A DNA stretch of 64,000 nt from Aestuariibaculum sp. M13 (GTDB lineage: Bacteria > Bacteroidota > Bacteroidia > Flavobacteriales > Flavobacteriaceae). Shown piece after piece: positions 35,463 through 45,391 of the stretch; position 1 is the first letter of the stretch; every line of letters begins with the position of its first letter. The stretch spans positions 744,001 through 808,000 of the forward strand of contig NZ_JANIAC010000002.1 in assembly GCF_024723255.1 (NCBI RefSeq). Direction: 5' to 3'. The notes beneath the pieces are model-generated. The model had not been told where the DNA came from and made no database searches. It saw only the letters and a program-made list of their open reading frames with translations. The position numbers and the translations under genes were made by a program.

Positions 35463-37019
35463 ATGAAAAAAATGAAAAATAATATATTTAAAATACTACT
35501 TGGTTTGGTCTTTATTAGTACTCTAAATATTGGTTGTACCAGCGATTTAGATACCGAACCACTAATTGAGTTGTCTTTGGAAGAACTCTTATCTCAAGAT
35601 CCAAAAGCTGTTGAAGGTATTTTATCTCGTCTTTATGGTTCGTTTGCCCTTTCGGGTGCAGATGGTCCTGAGAGTTCAGATATTAGTGATAATGCCGGAG
35701 AATCTCCCTTTTTAAGGGGAATTGTTAACCTTCAGGATTTCGCTGCCGATGGCATGAAAAACCGTTGGGGTGATAATGGTTTAGACCAATTAACTACAAC
35801 TAGTGACTGGACTCCGGAAAATAAATTCTTCAGATATTTATACAACAGAATTTTCTTCACAGTTCCACAGTGTAACAACCTGTTAGCCATTTTACCTAAT
35901 GTGGATGTAGAAAACAAAGAAGTGATAACTTCAGAAGTTCGATTTATCAGAGCTTTAGCATACTACTATTTAATAGATGTATTTGGTAAAGGAGTTTTAG
36001 CTACTGAAGAAAATTACGGACAAACCGATCCGTTACCGGAAGCTTCAAGACAAGAATTATTTGATTATGTTGAAGCGGAATTATTAGCTGTCGAACCACT
36101 TTTATCATCTGAAAACACTTATGGTCGTGCGACTAAAGGTGCTGCCCAAATGTTATTAGCTAAATTGTATTTAAATGCGGAAGTTTATACTGGAACTGCA
36201 AAATATGCTGAAGCTGCAACTTATGCTAATAAAGTAATTACAGAAGGTAATTACACACTTGCAAATAATTATGTGAGCCTGTTTTCTGCAGACAACAATA
36301 CTTCATCAGAAATCATTTTCCCTTTAATTGCAGACTCTCAGGTGAGTCAGAGTTACGGTAATACCACTTATATTGTGAATGGTAACTTAAGCTCAGACAC
36401 TATGCCACTTGCAGAATTTGGCGCAACCGATGGTTGGGCAGGTCACAGAGCAACAAAAGCCTGGTACGGTCTTTACGGAGATTTAGCAACCTCAACCGAC
36501 GACAGAGCCAAATTATTCTGGACGGAAGGTCATAACTACGAAATGGACGATTATAAAGAATGGACAGATGGTTATCCTTCTGTTAAATTCAGAAATACTA
36601 ATGTCTCAGGAAGTTCGTTAGCTTCAAGCTTTTCAAGTACAGACTTTCCGTTATTCAGACTGGCTGATGCTTATTTAATGTATGCAGAATGTGCTATAAG
36701 AGATGCTTCCGGAACCGATAAGGGCACCGCGCTTGGATATGTAAACGATGTAAGAACACGTTCTCATGCCAGCACTGTTTCTTCTGGTGATTTAACGCTG
36801 GACTTTATAATTGATGAAAGAGGAAGAGAACTAAATTTAGAAGGACACAGACGTACCGACTTAATCCGCTTTGGAATGTTTACAGGCAGTTCTTATATAT
36901 GGCCTTGGAAAGGTGGTGTAAAAAATGGTGCTTCTATTCCATCAACTTATAATGTATACCCTATTCCATCTTCTGCATTACAAGCCAATCCTAACTTAAG
37001 CCAAAATCCAGGTTATTAA
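35463..37019 (+). CDS. susD: SusD/RagB-type starch-binding outer-membrane lipoprotein
   Basis: A 518-residue surface lipoprotein with lipobox LNIGC (Cys about residue 25). It has TPR-like helices, the conserved EVRFIRALAYYYLIDVFGKG, and the canonical C-terminus FIIDERGRELNLEGHRRTDLIRFG ending in PIPSSALQANPNLSQNPGY (shown here in parts). It caps SusC and captures maltodextrins. The gene follows susC by three bases, so expression is coupled. Confidence 0.95.
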   Translation: MKKMKNNIFKILLGLVFISTLNIGCTSDLDTEPLIELSLEELLSQDPKAVEGILSRLYGSFALSGADGPESSDISDNAGESPFLRGIVNLQDFAADGMKNRWGDNGLDQLTTTSDWTPENKFFRYLYNRIFFTVPQCNNLLAILPNVDVENKEVITSEVRFIRALAYYYLIDVFGKGVLATEENYGQTDPLPEASRQELFDYVEAELLAVEPLLSSENTYGRATKGAAQMLLAKLYLNAEVYTGTAKYAEAATYANKVITEGNYTLANNYVSLFSADNNTSSEIIFPLIADSQVSQSYGNTTYIVNGNLSSDTMPLAEFGATDGWAGHRATKAWYGLYGDLATSTDDRAKLFWTEGHNYEMDDYKEWTDGYPSVKFRNTNVSGSSLASSFSSTDFPLFRLADAYLMYAECAIRDASGTDKGTALGYVNDVRTRSHASTVSSGDLTLDFIIDERGRELNLEGHRRTDLIRFGMFTGSSYIWPWKGGVKNGASIPSTYNVYPIPSSALQANPNLSQNPGY

Positions 37020-37036
37020 AAACTAAACTAATTATT

Positions 37037-38443
37037 ATGAAATATATAAAATTTTTATCGCTTTTAATTTTAGCCGCTATTGGCTTTACTTCTTGTGATC
37101 AGGAAGACGATTTAGTGTTTGTTGCTAAAGTACCTGAAGAAGGTATAAGCTTTTCAAATATGTTTTTAGAAGAATATACGCTAACTACAGCTACTTCTAA
37201 AAATATTGGTGAACGTTTTACTTGGGAGGACGCCTATTTCGGAGTTCCTACCAACATTGAATATGAATTACAAAACTCCCTTTCAGGAGATTTTACAGAT
37301 GCCACAGTTGTTGCTACTACAGATGGTAATGAGCTTTCTATCACTATTGGAAATATGCTAACTTATGCCACTGCTGCAGGTCTTGACAACGATCCGAATA
37401 CAGATAACCCAAATTCAGGAGAACTTTACTTTAGACTTATGGCTTCTCCTGGTACCGATGGCGGATTACCTGTTTACACCGAAACTCAAACCTTAAATGT
37501 TGTATTACCTGAGGCTGTTACTGGCGGAAGCGCTTACGAAGTTTCTACATGGGGTGTTGTTGGTTCGGGCTACAATAACTGGGGAGCCTTTGCCGATGGA
37601 AAATTCTATACCACAGCAACACCGGGTGTTATTGTTTCTTATGTGAACCTAGTTGATGGAGAAATTAAATTCCGTGAAAACAATACTTGGTCGGGTGACT
37701 TAGGTGATGCTAATATGGATGGTATTTTAGATGCTGATTCCGATAATAATATTGCGGTTACTGCAGGAGATTATAAAATTACCATTAACACAAACGACAA
37801 CTCATATACTATAGAAGAATTCTCTTGGGGAATTGTAGGTAGTGGTTTTAATAACTGGGGAAATACTCCTGGGGTTTCAGATGCTAAATTATATTATGAT
37901 TACACCACAGATACTTTTAAAGCCAGTGTAAAATTATTTGATGGAGAAATTAAGTTTAGAATGAATAATGCCTGGTCTGTAAACTTTGGCGATGCTAACT
38001 TAGATGGTATTTTGGATTCGGATAGCGACAACAACATTGCCGTTACTGAAGGGCATTACTTAATAACCTTAGATTTAAAAGACAACTCGTATACTATTCA
38101 GGAGTCAAATACTTGGGGTGTTGTAGGATCAGGATACAACAACTGGGGTGGCGACAAATGGGACCATGACGGAGATACAGCAACAGCTGAAGAATTTATA
38201 TCTGATGCAGCCCTAACGGAAATTCAACCAGGAGTTTGGTTTGCAGAAAACATAACTCTAATTGATGGGTTAATTAAATTCAGACCTGATAATGCATGGA
38301 ATGGAGATTATGGCGACGCCAATGTAGATAACATTCTAGATCAGGATCCGGACAATAATATTGTCGTGACCGCAGGGAACTATGTTATTAGTATTGATTT
38401 CAATGATGCTGAAGGTCCTAAATATTATTTAGGAAAACGATAA
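37037..38443 (+). CDS. SusE/SusF-like starch-binding lipoprotein with three repeats
   Basis: A 468-residue lipoprotein (lipobox GFTSC). An N-terminal SusE-like Ig domain (DQEDDLVFVAKV, about 25-155) is followed by three related modules of about 90-110 residues, each opening with WGVVGSGYNNWG or a variant and containing GEIKFR and an Asp-rich loop such as DANLDGILDSDSDNN. These resemble the starch-binding modules of SusE/SusF, which hold glucan at the surface. The Asp-rich loops look like calcium sites. It is third in the operon. Confidence 0.88.
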   Translation: MKYIKFLSLLILAAIGFTSCDQEDDLVFVAKVPEEGISFSNMFLEEYTLTTATSKNIGERFTWEDAYFGVPTNIEYELQNSLSGDFTDATVVATTDGNELSITIGNMLTYATAAGLDNDPNTDNPNSGELYFRLMASPGTDGGLPVYTETQTLNVVLPEAVTGGSAYEVSTWGVVGSGYNNWGAFADGKFYTTATPGVIVSYVNLVDGEIKFRENNTWSGDLGDANMDGILDADSDNNIAVTAGDYKITINTNDNSYTIEEFSWGIVGSGFNNWGNTPGVSDAKLYYDYTTDTFKASVKLFDGEIKFRMNNAWSVNFGDANLDGILDSDSDNNIAVTEGHYLITLDLKDNSYTIQESNTWGVVGSGYNNWGGDKWDHDGDTATAEEFISDAALTEIQPGVWFAENITLIDGLIKFRPDNAWNGDYGDANVDNILDQDPDNNIVVTAGNYVISIDFNDAEGPKYYLGKR

Positions 38444-38478
38444 AATATGGTGACTAATTCATATTTATAAGTAATGAT

Positions 38479-38518
38479 AAAAGGGTTGTGTTATTGTATA
38501 ATGATGCAACCCTTTTTG
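38479..38518 (+). terminator. Partial terminator between the SusE-like and amylase genes
   Basis: AAGGGTTG (38481-38488) pairs with CAACCCTT (38507-38514), followed by T5. Its position suggests that amylase expression is lower than, or separate from, susCDE. Confidence 0.75.
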
Positions 38519-38535
38519 TTTAAACTTTAAACAAA

Positions 38536-41424
38536 ATGAAAAAACTAATACTATTAACACTACTCTTATCTTTTTTTGTTGGTCAGGCTCAAAAACAAAA
38601 TGTAGATTATAACCTATCGCCAAATCCCTTTAATGAAGACGATAGCATTACCATTACTTTTGATGGTGCTACAATCGACGAATCTGCCTGGGGGGTTACC
38701 GATAATGCTTTGTATTTATGGGCATGGTCTTTTGATACAAACTTGTCAAACCAACAAGATTGTCCAACTAACGGAAGTTGGGATAATTCCAATGAATCCA
38801 ACCGCTTAACATATAACTCCACTGCCGATGAATATACAATTACATTTATCCCTACCACATTTTATAACCGCACAGGTATTGGGCAAATAGGCTTTCTTAT
38901 TAAAGCTAAAGATGGAACAGTTCAAAAACAATCTCAGGATGTAACCATTAATGTCGGAACATTTCTTGTTTCATTAACCGCTCCAACCTCCAGCACATCC
39001 ATACTAAACAGTGGAGATAATTTATCTATTGCAGCCAGTAATACGGGAGGAAACGCCGATTATGTTCTAAAAGCCAACAATGTTACTATCGATACTCAAA
39101 ATGGTTTTTCTTCTTATACTTTTACCCATACAAATATTACTGAAAACACAAATTATTCGTTGGAAGTTACCTTTTCCGGAGAAACCAAAACCAAATCATT
39201 TACAGCCATTTTAGACCCTGTTACCGTTTCAGAAATTATGCCTGAAACCTACCAGGACGGCATTACTTACGACGAAAGCGATAATACCAAAGTAACCCTA
39301 GTACTTTATGCTCCAGGAAAAGATTTTGTATATGTTGCCGGAAGCTTTAATAACTGGCAACCCGATGCTACATATGCTATGAAACGCGATCCTTCGCGCA
39401 ACAGTAAATTCTGGATTACTTTATCAGGCTTAACACCCCAACAGATTGAAACCTACCAATACTGGGCAGTTGATAAGACACCCTTAGCAAATTCGCCAGT
39501 ATTGGTAAAAACTGCAGACCCATATTCTACATTGGTTTTATCTCCTTTTGATGATCCTTATATCCCGGCAAGTTCCTACCCGAATTTACCGGAGTATCCA
39601 CAAGGACAGGAACGTGAAGTTACGGTTTTACAGACCGGACAAACCGATTACAACTGGCAGGTCAGCAATTTTTCGAAACCTAAAAAAGAAGATTTAATTA
39701 TTTATGAAGTTCTGGTTCGTGATTTTGATGCAAACAGATCTTTTCAGGATATTATTGATCGCATCGATTATTTCAAAAACCTGAATATTAATGCCATTGA
39801 ACTTATGCCGGTCATGGAATTTGAAGGCAACGAAAGTTGGGGTTATAACACCGCGTTTCATATGGCTTTAGATAAATTTTACGGTACAGAAGAAAAGTTT
39901 AAAGAACTTATAGACACCTGTCATCAAAACGGTATTGCTGTTATTTTAGATCTTGCCTTAAATCATGCTTTTGGAAGAAACCCTATGGTTCGATTATGGA
40001 TGCAGGATGCCGATGGTGATGGCTGGGGAGATCCGAGTTCTGAAAACCCATATTTTAATCAAACGGCCAAACACTCTTATAATGTAGGTTCCGATTTTAA
40101 TCATGCTAACGGTTTTACAAAAACATATGCCAAACGCGTGGTAAAACATTGGATTGAAGATTTTAAAATAGACGGTATCCGCTGGGATTTAACCAAAGGA
40201 TTTACCCAAAATTGTGAAAATAATGAAGGATGTACTAACGATTATAACGCAGACAGAGTAGCAGTTTTAAAAGAATATGCTGACTATAGCTGGAGTTTAG
40301 ACTCTGATCATTATGTTATTTTTGAACATTTGGGTGCCGACTGGGATGCCAACAGCGATGGAAAAACATCAAGAGATGAAGAAACCGAATGGGCCAACTA
40401 CAGAATTGATGAAGGTAAAGGTATCATGCTATGGGGTAATTTAAATCACCAGTATAACGAATTGACCATGGGATATACCGGAGACATTACAGAAGTGGGG
40501 CACACTTCAAGAGGATATACAAGCCCAAGATTAGTAGGTTATGCCGAAAGCCACGATGAAGAACGTTTAATGTATAAAAACCTTCAATACGGCAATAGTA
40601 ATGCTGAATACGATGTGACAAATTTGGAAACCGCATTATCAAGAATGTCGGCATTAGGAGCCATCTCGTTAACCATTCCAGGACCAAAAATGATCTGGCA
40701 CTTTGGCGAATTAGGCATGGAAAACTCCATTTATACCTGTAACAACGGGTCGGTTAATACTGCCGATGATGCTACTGATGGCGATTGTAAACTAGACACC
40801 AAACCTCAACCACAATGGACGAACAACTGGCTAGGTAATGCTACTCGAAACAAAATTTATAATGATTGGGCACGAATTAACCATTTGAAAACTAACGAAC
40901 CTGTTTTTGAAGGAAGCTATACTATTAGTTCAGGAAATCTAACCCCCAGAATTAGCATTTACACAGGTGATGAAAACACCAATGGTGTTGAACTAAAAAA
41001 CGTAATTGTTATTGCGAATTTTGATGTTACAACACAAGCTATTAATCCAAATTTCCCATATGCAGGTACATGGTACGATTTAATGGATAACAGTGTAATA
41101 AATGCTGCAACAACGAGTATTCAGTTAAATCCGGGTGAATTTAAAATTTACGGAAACCAAAGCAGTACATTATCAGTTTCAAATATTGAAAATGCTACGA
41201 ATTTCAGATTATTTCCAAACCCTGCTACAAACGCATTTAAGGTAAACCAAAACGTTCAACAACTGGAAATATACGATATTACAGGTAAGCTTATTAAACA
41301 ATATAATGGTAATATAGATTCAGGAACTGAGATTGACATTTCCTATTTATCCAAAAACATTTACCTGATTAAAATAAAAAATGATTCCGGCGATACAGGC
41401 TTCGCTAAATTAGTTAAGTTGTAA
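38536..41424 (+). CDS. Secreted GH13 alpha-amylase with CBM48-like module and T9SS sorting domain
   Basis: A 962-residue extracellular enzyme. It has a signal peptide (LSFFVGQA), N-terminal Ig-like domains (about 20-225), a CBM48-like module (APGKDFVYVAGSFNNWQPD), then a GH13 barrel. Catalytic parts are ILDLALNHAFG, IDGIRWDLTKGF, VIFEHLG and YAESHDEERLMY. The C-terminal 80 residues form a type A T9SS domain (FRLFPNPATNAFKVN, then IYDITGKLIKQ and a Lys-rich end). It is thus exported through the type IX system and held on or shed from the surface, where it cuts starch for SusCD. Confidence 0.93.
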   Translation: MKKLILLTLLLSFFVGQAQKQNVDYNLSPNPFNEDDSITITFDGATIDESAWGVTDNALYLWAWSFDTNLSNQQDCPTNGSWDNSNESNRLTYNSTADEYTITFIPTTFYNRTGIGQIGFLIKAKDGTVQKQSQDVTINVGTFLVSLTAPTSSTSILNSGDNLSIAASNTGGNADYVLKANNVTIDTQNGFSSYTFTHTNITENTNYSLEVTFSGETKTKSFTAILDPVTVSEIMPETYQDGITYDESDNTKVTLVLYAPGKDFVYVAGSFNNWQPDATYAMKRDPSRNSKFWITLSGLTPQQIETYQYWAVDKTPLANSPVLVKTADPYSTLVLSPFDDPYIPASSYPNLPEYPQGQEREVTVLQTGQTDYNWQVSNFSKPKKEDLIIYEVLVRDFDANRSFQDIIDRIDYFKNLNINAIELMPVMEFEGNESWGYNTAFHMALDKFYGTEEKFKELIDTCHQNGIAVILDLALNHAFGRNPMVRLWMQDADGDGWGDPSSENPYFNQTAKHSYNVGSDFNHANGFTKTYAKRVVKHWIEDFKIDGIRWDLTKGFTQNCENNEGCTNDYNADRVAVLKEYADYSWSLDSDHYVIFEHLGADWDANSDGKTSRDEETEWANYRIDEGKGIMLWGNLNHQYNELTMGYTGDITEVGHTSRGYTSPRLVGYAESHDEERLMYKNLQYGNSNAEYDVTNLETALSRMSALGAISLTIPGPKMIWHFGELGMENSIYTCNNGSVNTADDATDGDCKLDTKPQPQWTNNWLGNATRNKIYNDWARINHLKTNEPVFEGSYTISSGNLTPRISIYTGDENTNGVELKNVIVIANFDVTTQAINPNFPYAGTWYDLMDNSVINAATTSIQLNPGEFKIYGNQSSTLSVSNIENATNFRLFPNPATNAFKVNQNVQQLEIYDITGKLIKQYNGNIDSGTEIDISYLSKNIYLIKIKNDSGDTGFAKLVKL

Positions 41425-41442
41425 AACCTGCAATTCACGTCA

Positions 41443-41478
41443 AAAAAAGAGGATTCTAATTTAAGAATCCTTTTTTTT
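41443..41478 (+). terminator. Terminator of the starch plus-strand operon
   Basis: AGGATTCT (41450-41457) pairs with AGAATCCT (41464-41471), with an A-rich left flank and eight Ts. Confidence 0.9.
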
Positions 41479-41664
41479 ATGATATCATTCACACTTCATT
41501 TCAGGACATCCCGTTTAACAAACAGACTGTATTTCAATCAATTTAACAATTTTCATGTTGAAAATTTGAGAAATTAGAATTATCTTAATAAGATGAATGA
41601 CATTTGTCATAATTTAAAAAAATATCATTCTCTAACTTTACTACATATTTAAAACTAATTACTC

Positions 41665-42492
41665 ATGAAAAATATACTATTACCCACAGACTTTTCAGAC
41701 AATGCTTGGAACGCAGTTGTTTACGCTCTTAAGTTGTATGCCGATGAGCCTAGTACATTTTATATTTTAAATACGGTTACCATTCAAACAGCTTCTTATG
41801 GTAGTCTTTCCAGTAAATTAAAAGATACTATGAAAAGTAATAGTAAAAAAGAAATGGAAGACCTAAAAAGACTTGTTGAAACTTGCGACCATAATGCCAA
41901 TCATGAATTTCACTTTCTTCAGGGAACAGAAGATATAGTTACCTGTATGCGTAAAATTGTTCAGCAAAAAGACATAGATCTTATTATTATGGGAACGAGA
42001 GGGGCATCTGGTGCTAAAGAGTTTTTCTTTGGTAGCAATACCATTCAAGTAGTAAATCACATTCATGATTGCCCAGTTTTAATTATACCTGAAGATTACG
42101 ATTTTAATGTGCCAAAACAAGTTGCTTTCCCTACCGATTTTAATCGAGCTTATAGTGAAACGGAATTGGCGCCAATAAAACATTTAGCCGATTTATTTAA
42201 CTCTAAAATTAGAGTGGTGCACATTAACGTAAAAGAGAAATTAACAGCAAATCAGGAAAAAAATTTAGAACACTTAAAAACACTTTTAGCCGATTACGAG
42301 CATAGCTTCCACTGGATGCCAGACTATGCCAATAAAGCTTCAGAAATTAATGATTTTATTGAAGAGCTTAGTATAGATGCTTTAACCATGGTAAATTATA
42401 AACACAGTTTTATTGAAGACATTATTAAAGAACCAGTAATCAAACGTATTGGGTTTCATCCTACCGTTCCTTTTCTGGTAATTCCTAAATAA
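41665..42492 (+). CDS. Universal stress protein, tandem UspA domains
   Basis: A 275-residue cytoplasmic protein made of two Usp domains. The first keeps the ATP-binding motif GxxGx9GS (GTRGASGAKEFFFGSNT). The second (about 148-275) has lost it (MVNYKHSFIEDIIKEPV), so only one half should bind nucleotide. Usp proteins respond to starvation and stress; the exact trigger is unknown. It is a single-gene unit with a strong terminator. Confidence 0.92.
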   Translation: MKNILLPTDFSDNAWNAVVYALKLYADEPSTFYILNTVTIQTASYGSLSSKLKDTMKSNSKKEMEDLKRLVETCDHNANHEFHFLQGTEDIVTCMRKIVQQKDIDLIIMGTRGASGAKEFFFGSNTIQVVNHIHDCPVLIIPEDYDFNVPKQVAFPTDFNRAYSETELAPIKHLADLFNSKIRVVHINVKEKLTANQEKNLEHLKTLLADYEHSFHWMPDYANKASEINDFIEELSIDALTMVNYKHSFIEDIIKEPVIKRIGFHPTVPFLVIPK

Positions 42493-42540
42493 ATTCAATT
42501 AATAGCAATAGTACATATTTTTCGAGGTCACTCTTGAACA

Positions 42541-42593
42541 GCATAAAGCAAACTGTCAACCCCTATTTATGTTTGCTTTATGCTTTTTTTTTT
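42541..42593 (+). terminator. Terminator of the universal stress gene
   Basis: GCATAAAGCAAAC (42541-42553) and GTTTGCTTTATGC (42571-42583) form a perfect 13-base stem followed by ten Ts. Confidence 0.93.
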
Positions 42594-42710
42594 ATTTGAA
42601 TATCTTTCAATTTTATCAATAGCCATCTTCATTTTAAACTAAACTATTTCGTACATTTATAATAGTAAGTTTTTGGAAACTATCTCACTAACTATAATTT
42701 AGGTTTTATA

Positions 42711-43562
42711 ATGAAAAAGCATTACACATCGATTGTGGTTTGTCTCTTAGGTTTTTTCTTTTTAAATGCTCAAGATACCATTCCTTCTATTTCAACAAAC
42801 CACAAAAGCGAGTTACCTAATTGGTATACTCATAAATTTGAAATGCATCTTGGTGCTTTTTTCCCTTTAAACAACACTCAGGTTCGTGTTGGAAGTACAT
42901 CCAGCGGAAAAGGTACCTTATTAGACCTTGAGGATAATTTAGGTTTCTCGAAATATACCACCTCCTTTTTTGGAACATTTTCATGGCAGGCTTCGAAACG
43001 TTCGCGTTTTGACTTAAACTATTTTTACCTGAGTCGCTCAACACGTTACATCATAGATAAAGACATTGTTTTTGGTGAAAACACCTATCATGCCGATGCC
43101 GAATTAGAGGCGTTTTTTGATACTCAGATTTTACGGTTTTCATATGGTTATGCCATAATAAATAAACCTAAATACCAAATTGGAGCTTTAATCGGGACAC
43201 ATCTTTTATTTGGAAATATTGGACTGAAAGCTGAAACAAATGTTGGCTCAGCTGAAATAAAAGACAACTTAGATTTTACCGCTCCTTTACCTGATTTAGG
43301 TATTTGGAATAAATTCCTAATCAGCAGAAAACTGGCCATTTATAGTAACTTTAATTATTTATCTCTTAAAATAAACAATATTAAAGGTCGTATTTTAAGC
43401 TACAATGCTTCCCTTTCTTATAATGTAATCCCTAATCTGAATTTAAATTTAGGTTATACCGGACTTAACTTTAGGGTAGATATAGAAAAAGAAAAGCTAA
43501 ACGGATTTTTAAAATGGGGGTATAATGGTCCAACCATTACCGCTATGTATGCCTTTAAATAA
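42711..43562 (+). CDS. Predicted outer-membrane beta-barrel protein
   Basis: A 283-residue protein with a signal peptide (VCLLGFFFLNAQD) and a mature part built of alternating amphipathic strands, such as GTFSWQASKRSRFDLNYFYLS and NLNLNLGYTGLNFRVDI, ending with an aromatic residue (MYAFK). This pattern fits an outer-membrane barrel. No family name is assigned. It converges with the DUF481 gene 12 bases away. Confidence 0.7.
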   Translation: MKKHYTSIVVCLLGFFFLNAQDTIPSISTNHKSELPNWYTHKFEMHLGAFFPLNNTQVRVGSTSSGKGTLLDLEDNLGFSKYTTSFFGTFSWQASKRSRFDLNYFYLSRSTRYIIDKDIVFGENTYHADAELEAFFDTQILRFSYGYAIINKPKYQIGALIGTHLLFGNIGLKAETNVGSAEIKDNLDFTAPLPDLGIWNKFLISRKLAIYSNFNYLSLKINNIKGRILSYNASLSYNVIPNLNLNLGYTGLNFRVDIEKEKLNGFLKWGYNGPTITAMYAFK

Positions 43563-43574
43563 GAATTTTTAATT

Positions 43575-44651
43575 TTACAGCTCCCAACCAAAAGTGGCCT
43601 GAAATACATAATCGTCTTTCGACGCATCTTGTACCGGCTGATTATCGAAGTTATAGGTTACACCAAATTTTATAAAGAAATCTAACGGTAAATCATATTT
43701 TAAATCCAAAGTATAATCTACCCTTAAACGATTTTTCTCTGTAATACTTGGATAGGCAATAATATTGGTTAACAAATTGAAATCTTTAACATCAAATAAA
43801 TTGAGTTCTAAAGAGCCAAATGCCTCCAAACTGTTTCGATTTGTACCAACATCATCGGAGAATCGCTCATTATTTAAAGCCAAACCAGCTGCGGCCCCGA
43901 AATACAAATAATTGGTATGAATAAAATAGTTACCAAAACCTACACGATTAGTAAAACGATAATCTATTTTTTGTTCGTCGTTTGCTAAATATTCAGAATT
44001 AAAAATAGCCAACATATCATTTTTCAAAAAGTAAGTAAACTTAATATTGGCATCAGTTCTATGAATTTCACTACTGCCATCCTGCTTACTTCTAACAGAA
44101 TTATAATTCCCTAAAAGCTGCCAGTAATCAGCCGCATACCCCACTGAGCTCCTTACATTCAACTGTCTTAAATTATTGCTTTTCGTTAAATTAAAACCAA
44201 CTGAAATAGAGGCGTCCAATCGCGATAAAAAACTGGATTTTACCGATTTTATAAAGACTATATCCTGAATACTAACCACTCTTCCATCTCCTACATTGGT
44301 TAACTTAACCTTTCCTGTTCCTGAAGCCAAACTAAGTGCTGTATTGTAACGTTCTCCATTTTTCAAGGTTACTAAAAACAACTGTTTCCCGCTAACTTGA
44401 GCAACTTCTACCCATGTAATTTTAAAATCGGAATCACTATAATCGGTTTCAACTGCCAAAACTCCATTTTGCATACTCTTTATTTCTCCTACTATGCGAT
44501 TATTATTTTTAAGGACTAAAGTATCATTCTGAGCCAGAACACTATATCCGAATAATAGAATAACAACTATAATAATTTTACTCAAACCATTAAATACAAT
44601 TGAACCTTTAGTACGTTTTAAATTAAACTTATACAGACTATTGTCTCCCAT
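43575..44651 (-). CDS. DUF481 family outer-membrane protein
   Basis: A 358-residue exported protein. After a long positively charged n-region comes a signal peptide core (IIVVILLFGYSVLAQ). A small SH3-like part (LKNNNRIVGEIKSMQNGVLAVETDYS) precedes the C-terminal DUF481 barrel (SVGFNLTKSNNLRQLNVRSS to ATFGWEL), which resembles E. coli YdiY. The C-terminus ends with strand WEL. Function unknown. It is the third of three minus-strand outer-membrane genes and follows the 44681 gene by 29 bases. Confidence 0.85.
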   Translation of the reverse strand: MGDNSLYKFNLKRTKGSIVFNGLSKIIIVVILLFGYSVLAQNDTLVLKNNNRIVGEIKSMQNGVLAVETDYSDSDFKITWVEVAQVSGKQLFLVTLKNGERYNTALSLASGTGKVKLTNVGDGRVVSIQDIVFIKSVKSSFLSRLDASISVGFNLTKSNNLRQLNVRSSVGYAADYWQLLGNYNSVRSKQDGSSEIHRTDANIKFTYFLKNDMLAIFNSEYLANDEQKIDYRFTNRVGFGNYFIHTNYLYFGAAAGLALNNERFSDDVGTNRNSLEAFGSLELNLFDVKDFNLLTNIIAYPSITEKNRLRVDYTLDLKYDLPLDFFIKFGVTYNFDNQPVQDASKDDYVFQATFGWEL

Positions 44652-44680
44652 AATCTTACTTTTATTAATTTATATTTTTA

Positions 44681-45391
44681 TTATTCCTTTAAATCTTTTC
44701 CCTTTCGTCCTAACGGAATATTGGCATAAACCGCCCATTGTTGATGATGCTGCTTTCCTGGTCCATCCATGACATCGCTGAATCCACCATAATAACGAAC
44801 ACCCACCGATGTAGTTTTTAATGGCGCTATATAATAACCAACACCTACAATCCATCCAAAATCCCAAAGGTTTACTACATCCTTAATGTTCCGTTTTAAC
44901 TCCAAACTACCCTCCGGTGTATCAGCTTCAAAAACATCATTAGCTTTAATTCGCATAGACACATGCGGACCAGCTTCGGCATACACTCCAATAGCTGTTA
45001 AATACTGAATGGCCATTGGGATACTTAAATACTTTATTTCTCTGGATACTTTTCCATCGGCGTACAAGGCATCCAAATGTTCATCTCCCAAGGAATACAC
45101 AGGAATATCTCCAGCGCCACGAGTGTATTTTGCCAACATTTCGGTTTGTGCCCTAAACTTATCACTTATCTTATAATTAAAATTTAAGCCAAGGTTAAAT
45201 GCATTTAAACTTCCCGATTCCGGGAGATTTGAAATATCATTCCATGAATAATTTAAATGGATTCCGAAAATTAATTTTTCAGAGTTTAAATCGTCTCCAA
45301 AAATTAGGCCCAGTAAAATTTGAGCAGGCGCCTTATAGCTTACCAAAAGCGCAAACACAATTAAAACCGAAGTGAAATATTTTTTCATCAT
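44681..45391 (-). CDS. Predicted outer-membrane beta-barrel protein
   Basis: A 236-residue protein with a signal peptide (VLIVFALLVSYKAPAQ) and barrel-like strands (LIFGIHLNYSWND, NLGLNFNYKISDKFRAQTEML, GVRYYGGFSDV). It resembles the PorT-like outer-membrane beta-barrel group common in Bacteroidota. Its ATG overlaps the stop of the upstream gene (ATGA, 45388-45391), so the two are translated together and may form one complex. Confidence 0.75.
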   Translation of the reverse strand: MMKKYFTSVLIVFALLVSYKAPAQILLGLIFGDDLNSEKLIFGIHLNYSWNDISNLPESGSLNAFNLGLNFNYKISDKFRAQTEMLAKYTRGAGDIPVYSLGDEHLDALYADGKVSREIKYLSIPMAIQYLTAIGVYAEAGPHVSMRIKANDVFEADTPEGSLELKRNIKDVVNLWDFGWIVGVGYYIAPLKTTSVGVRYYGGFSDVMDGPGKQHHQQWAVYANIPLGRKGKDLKE

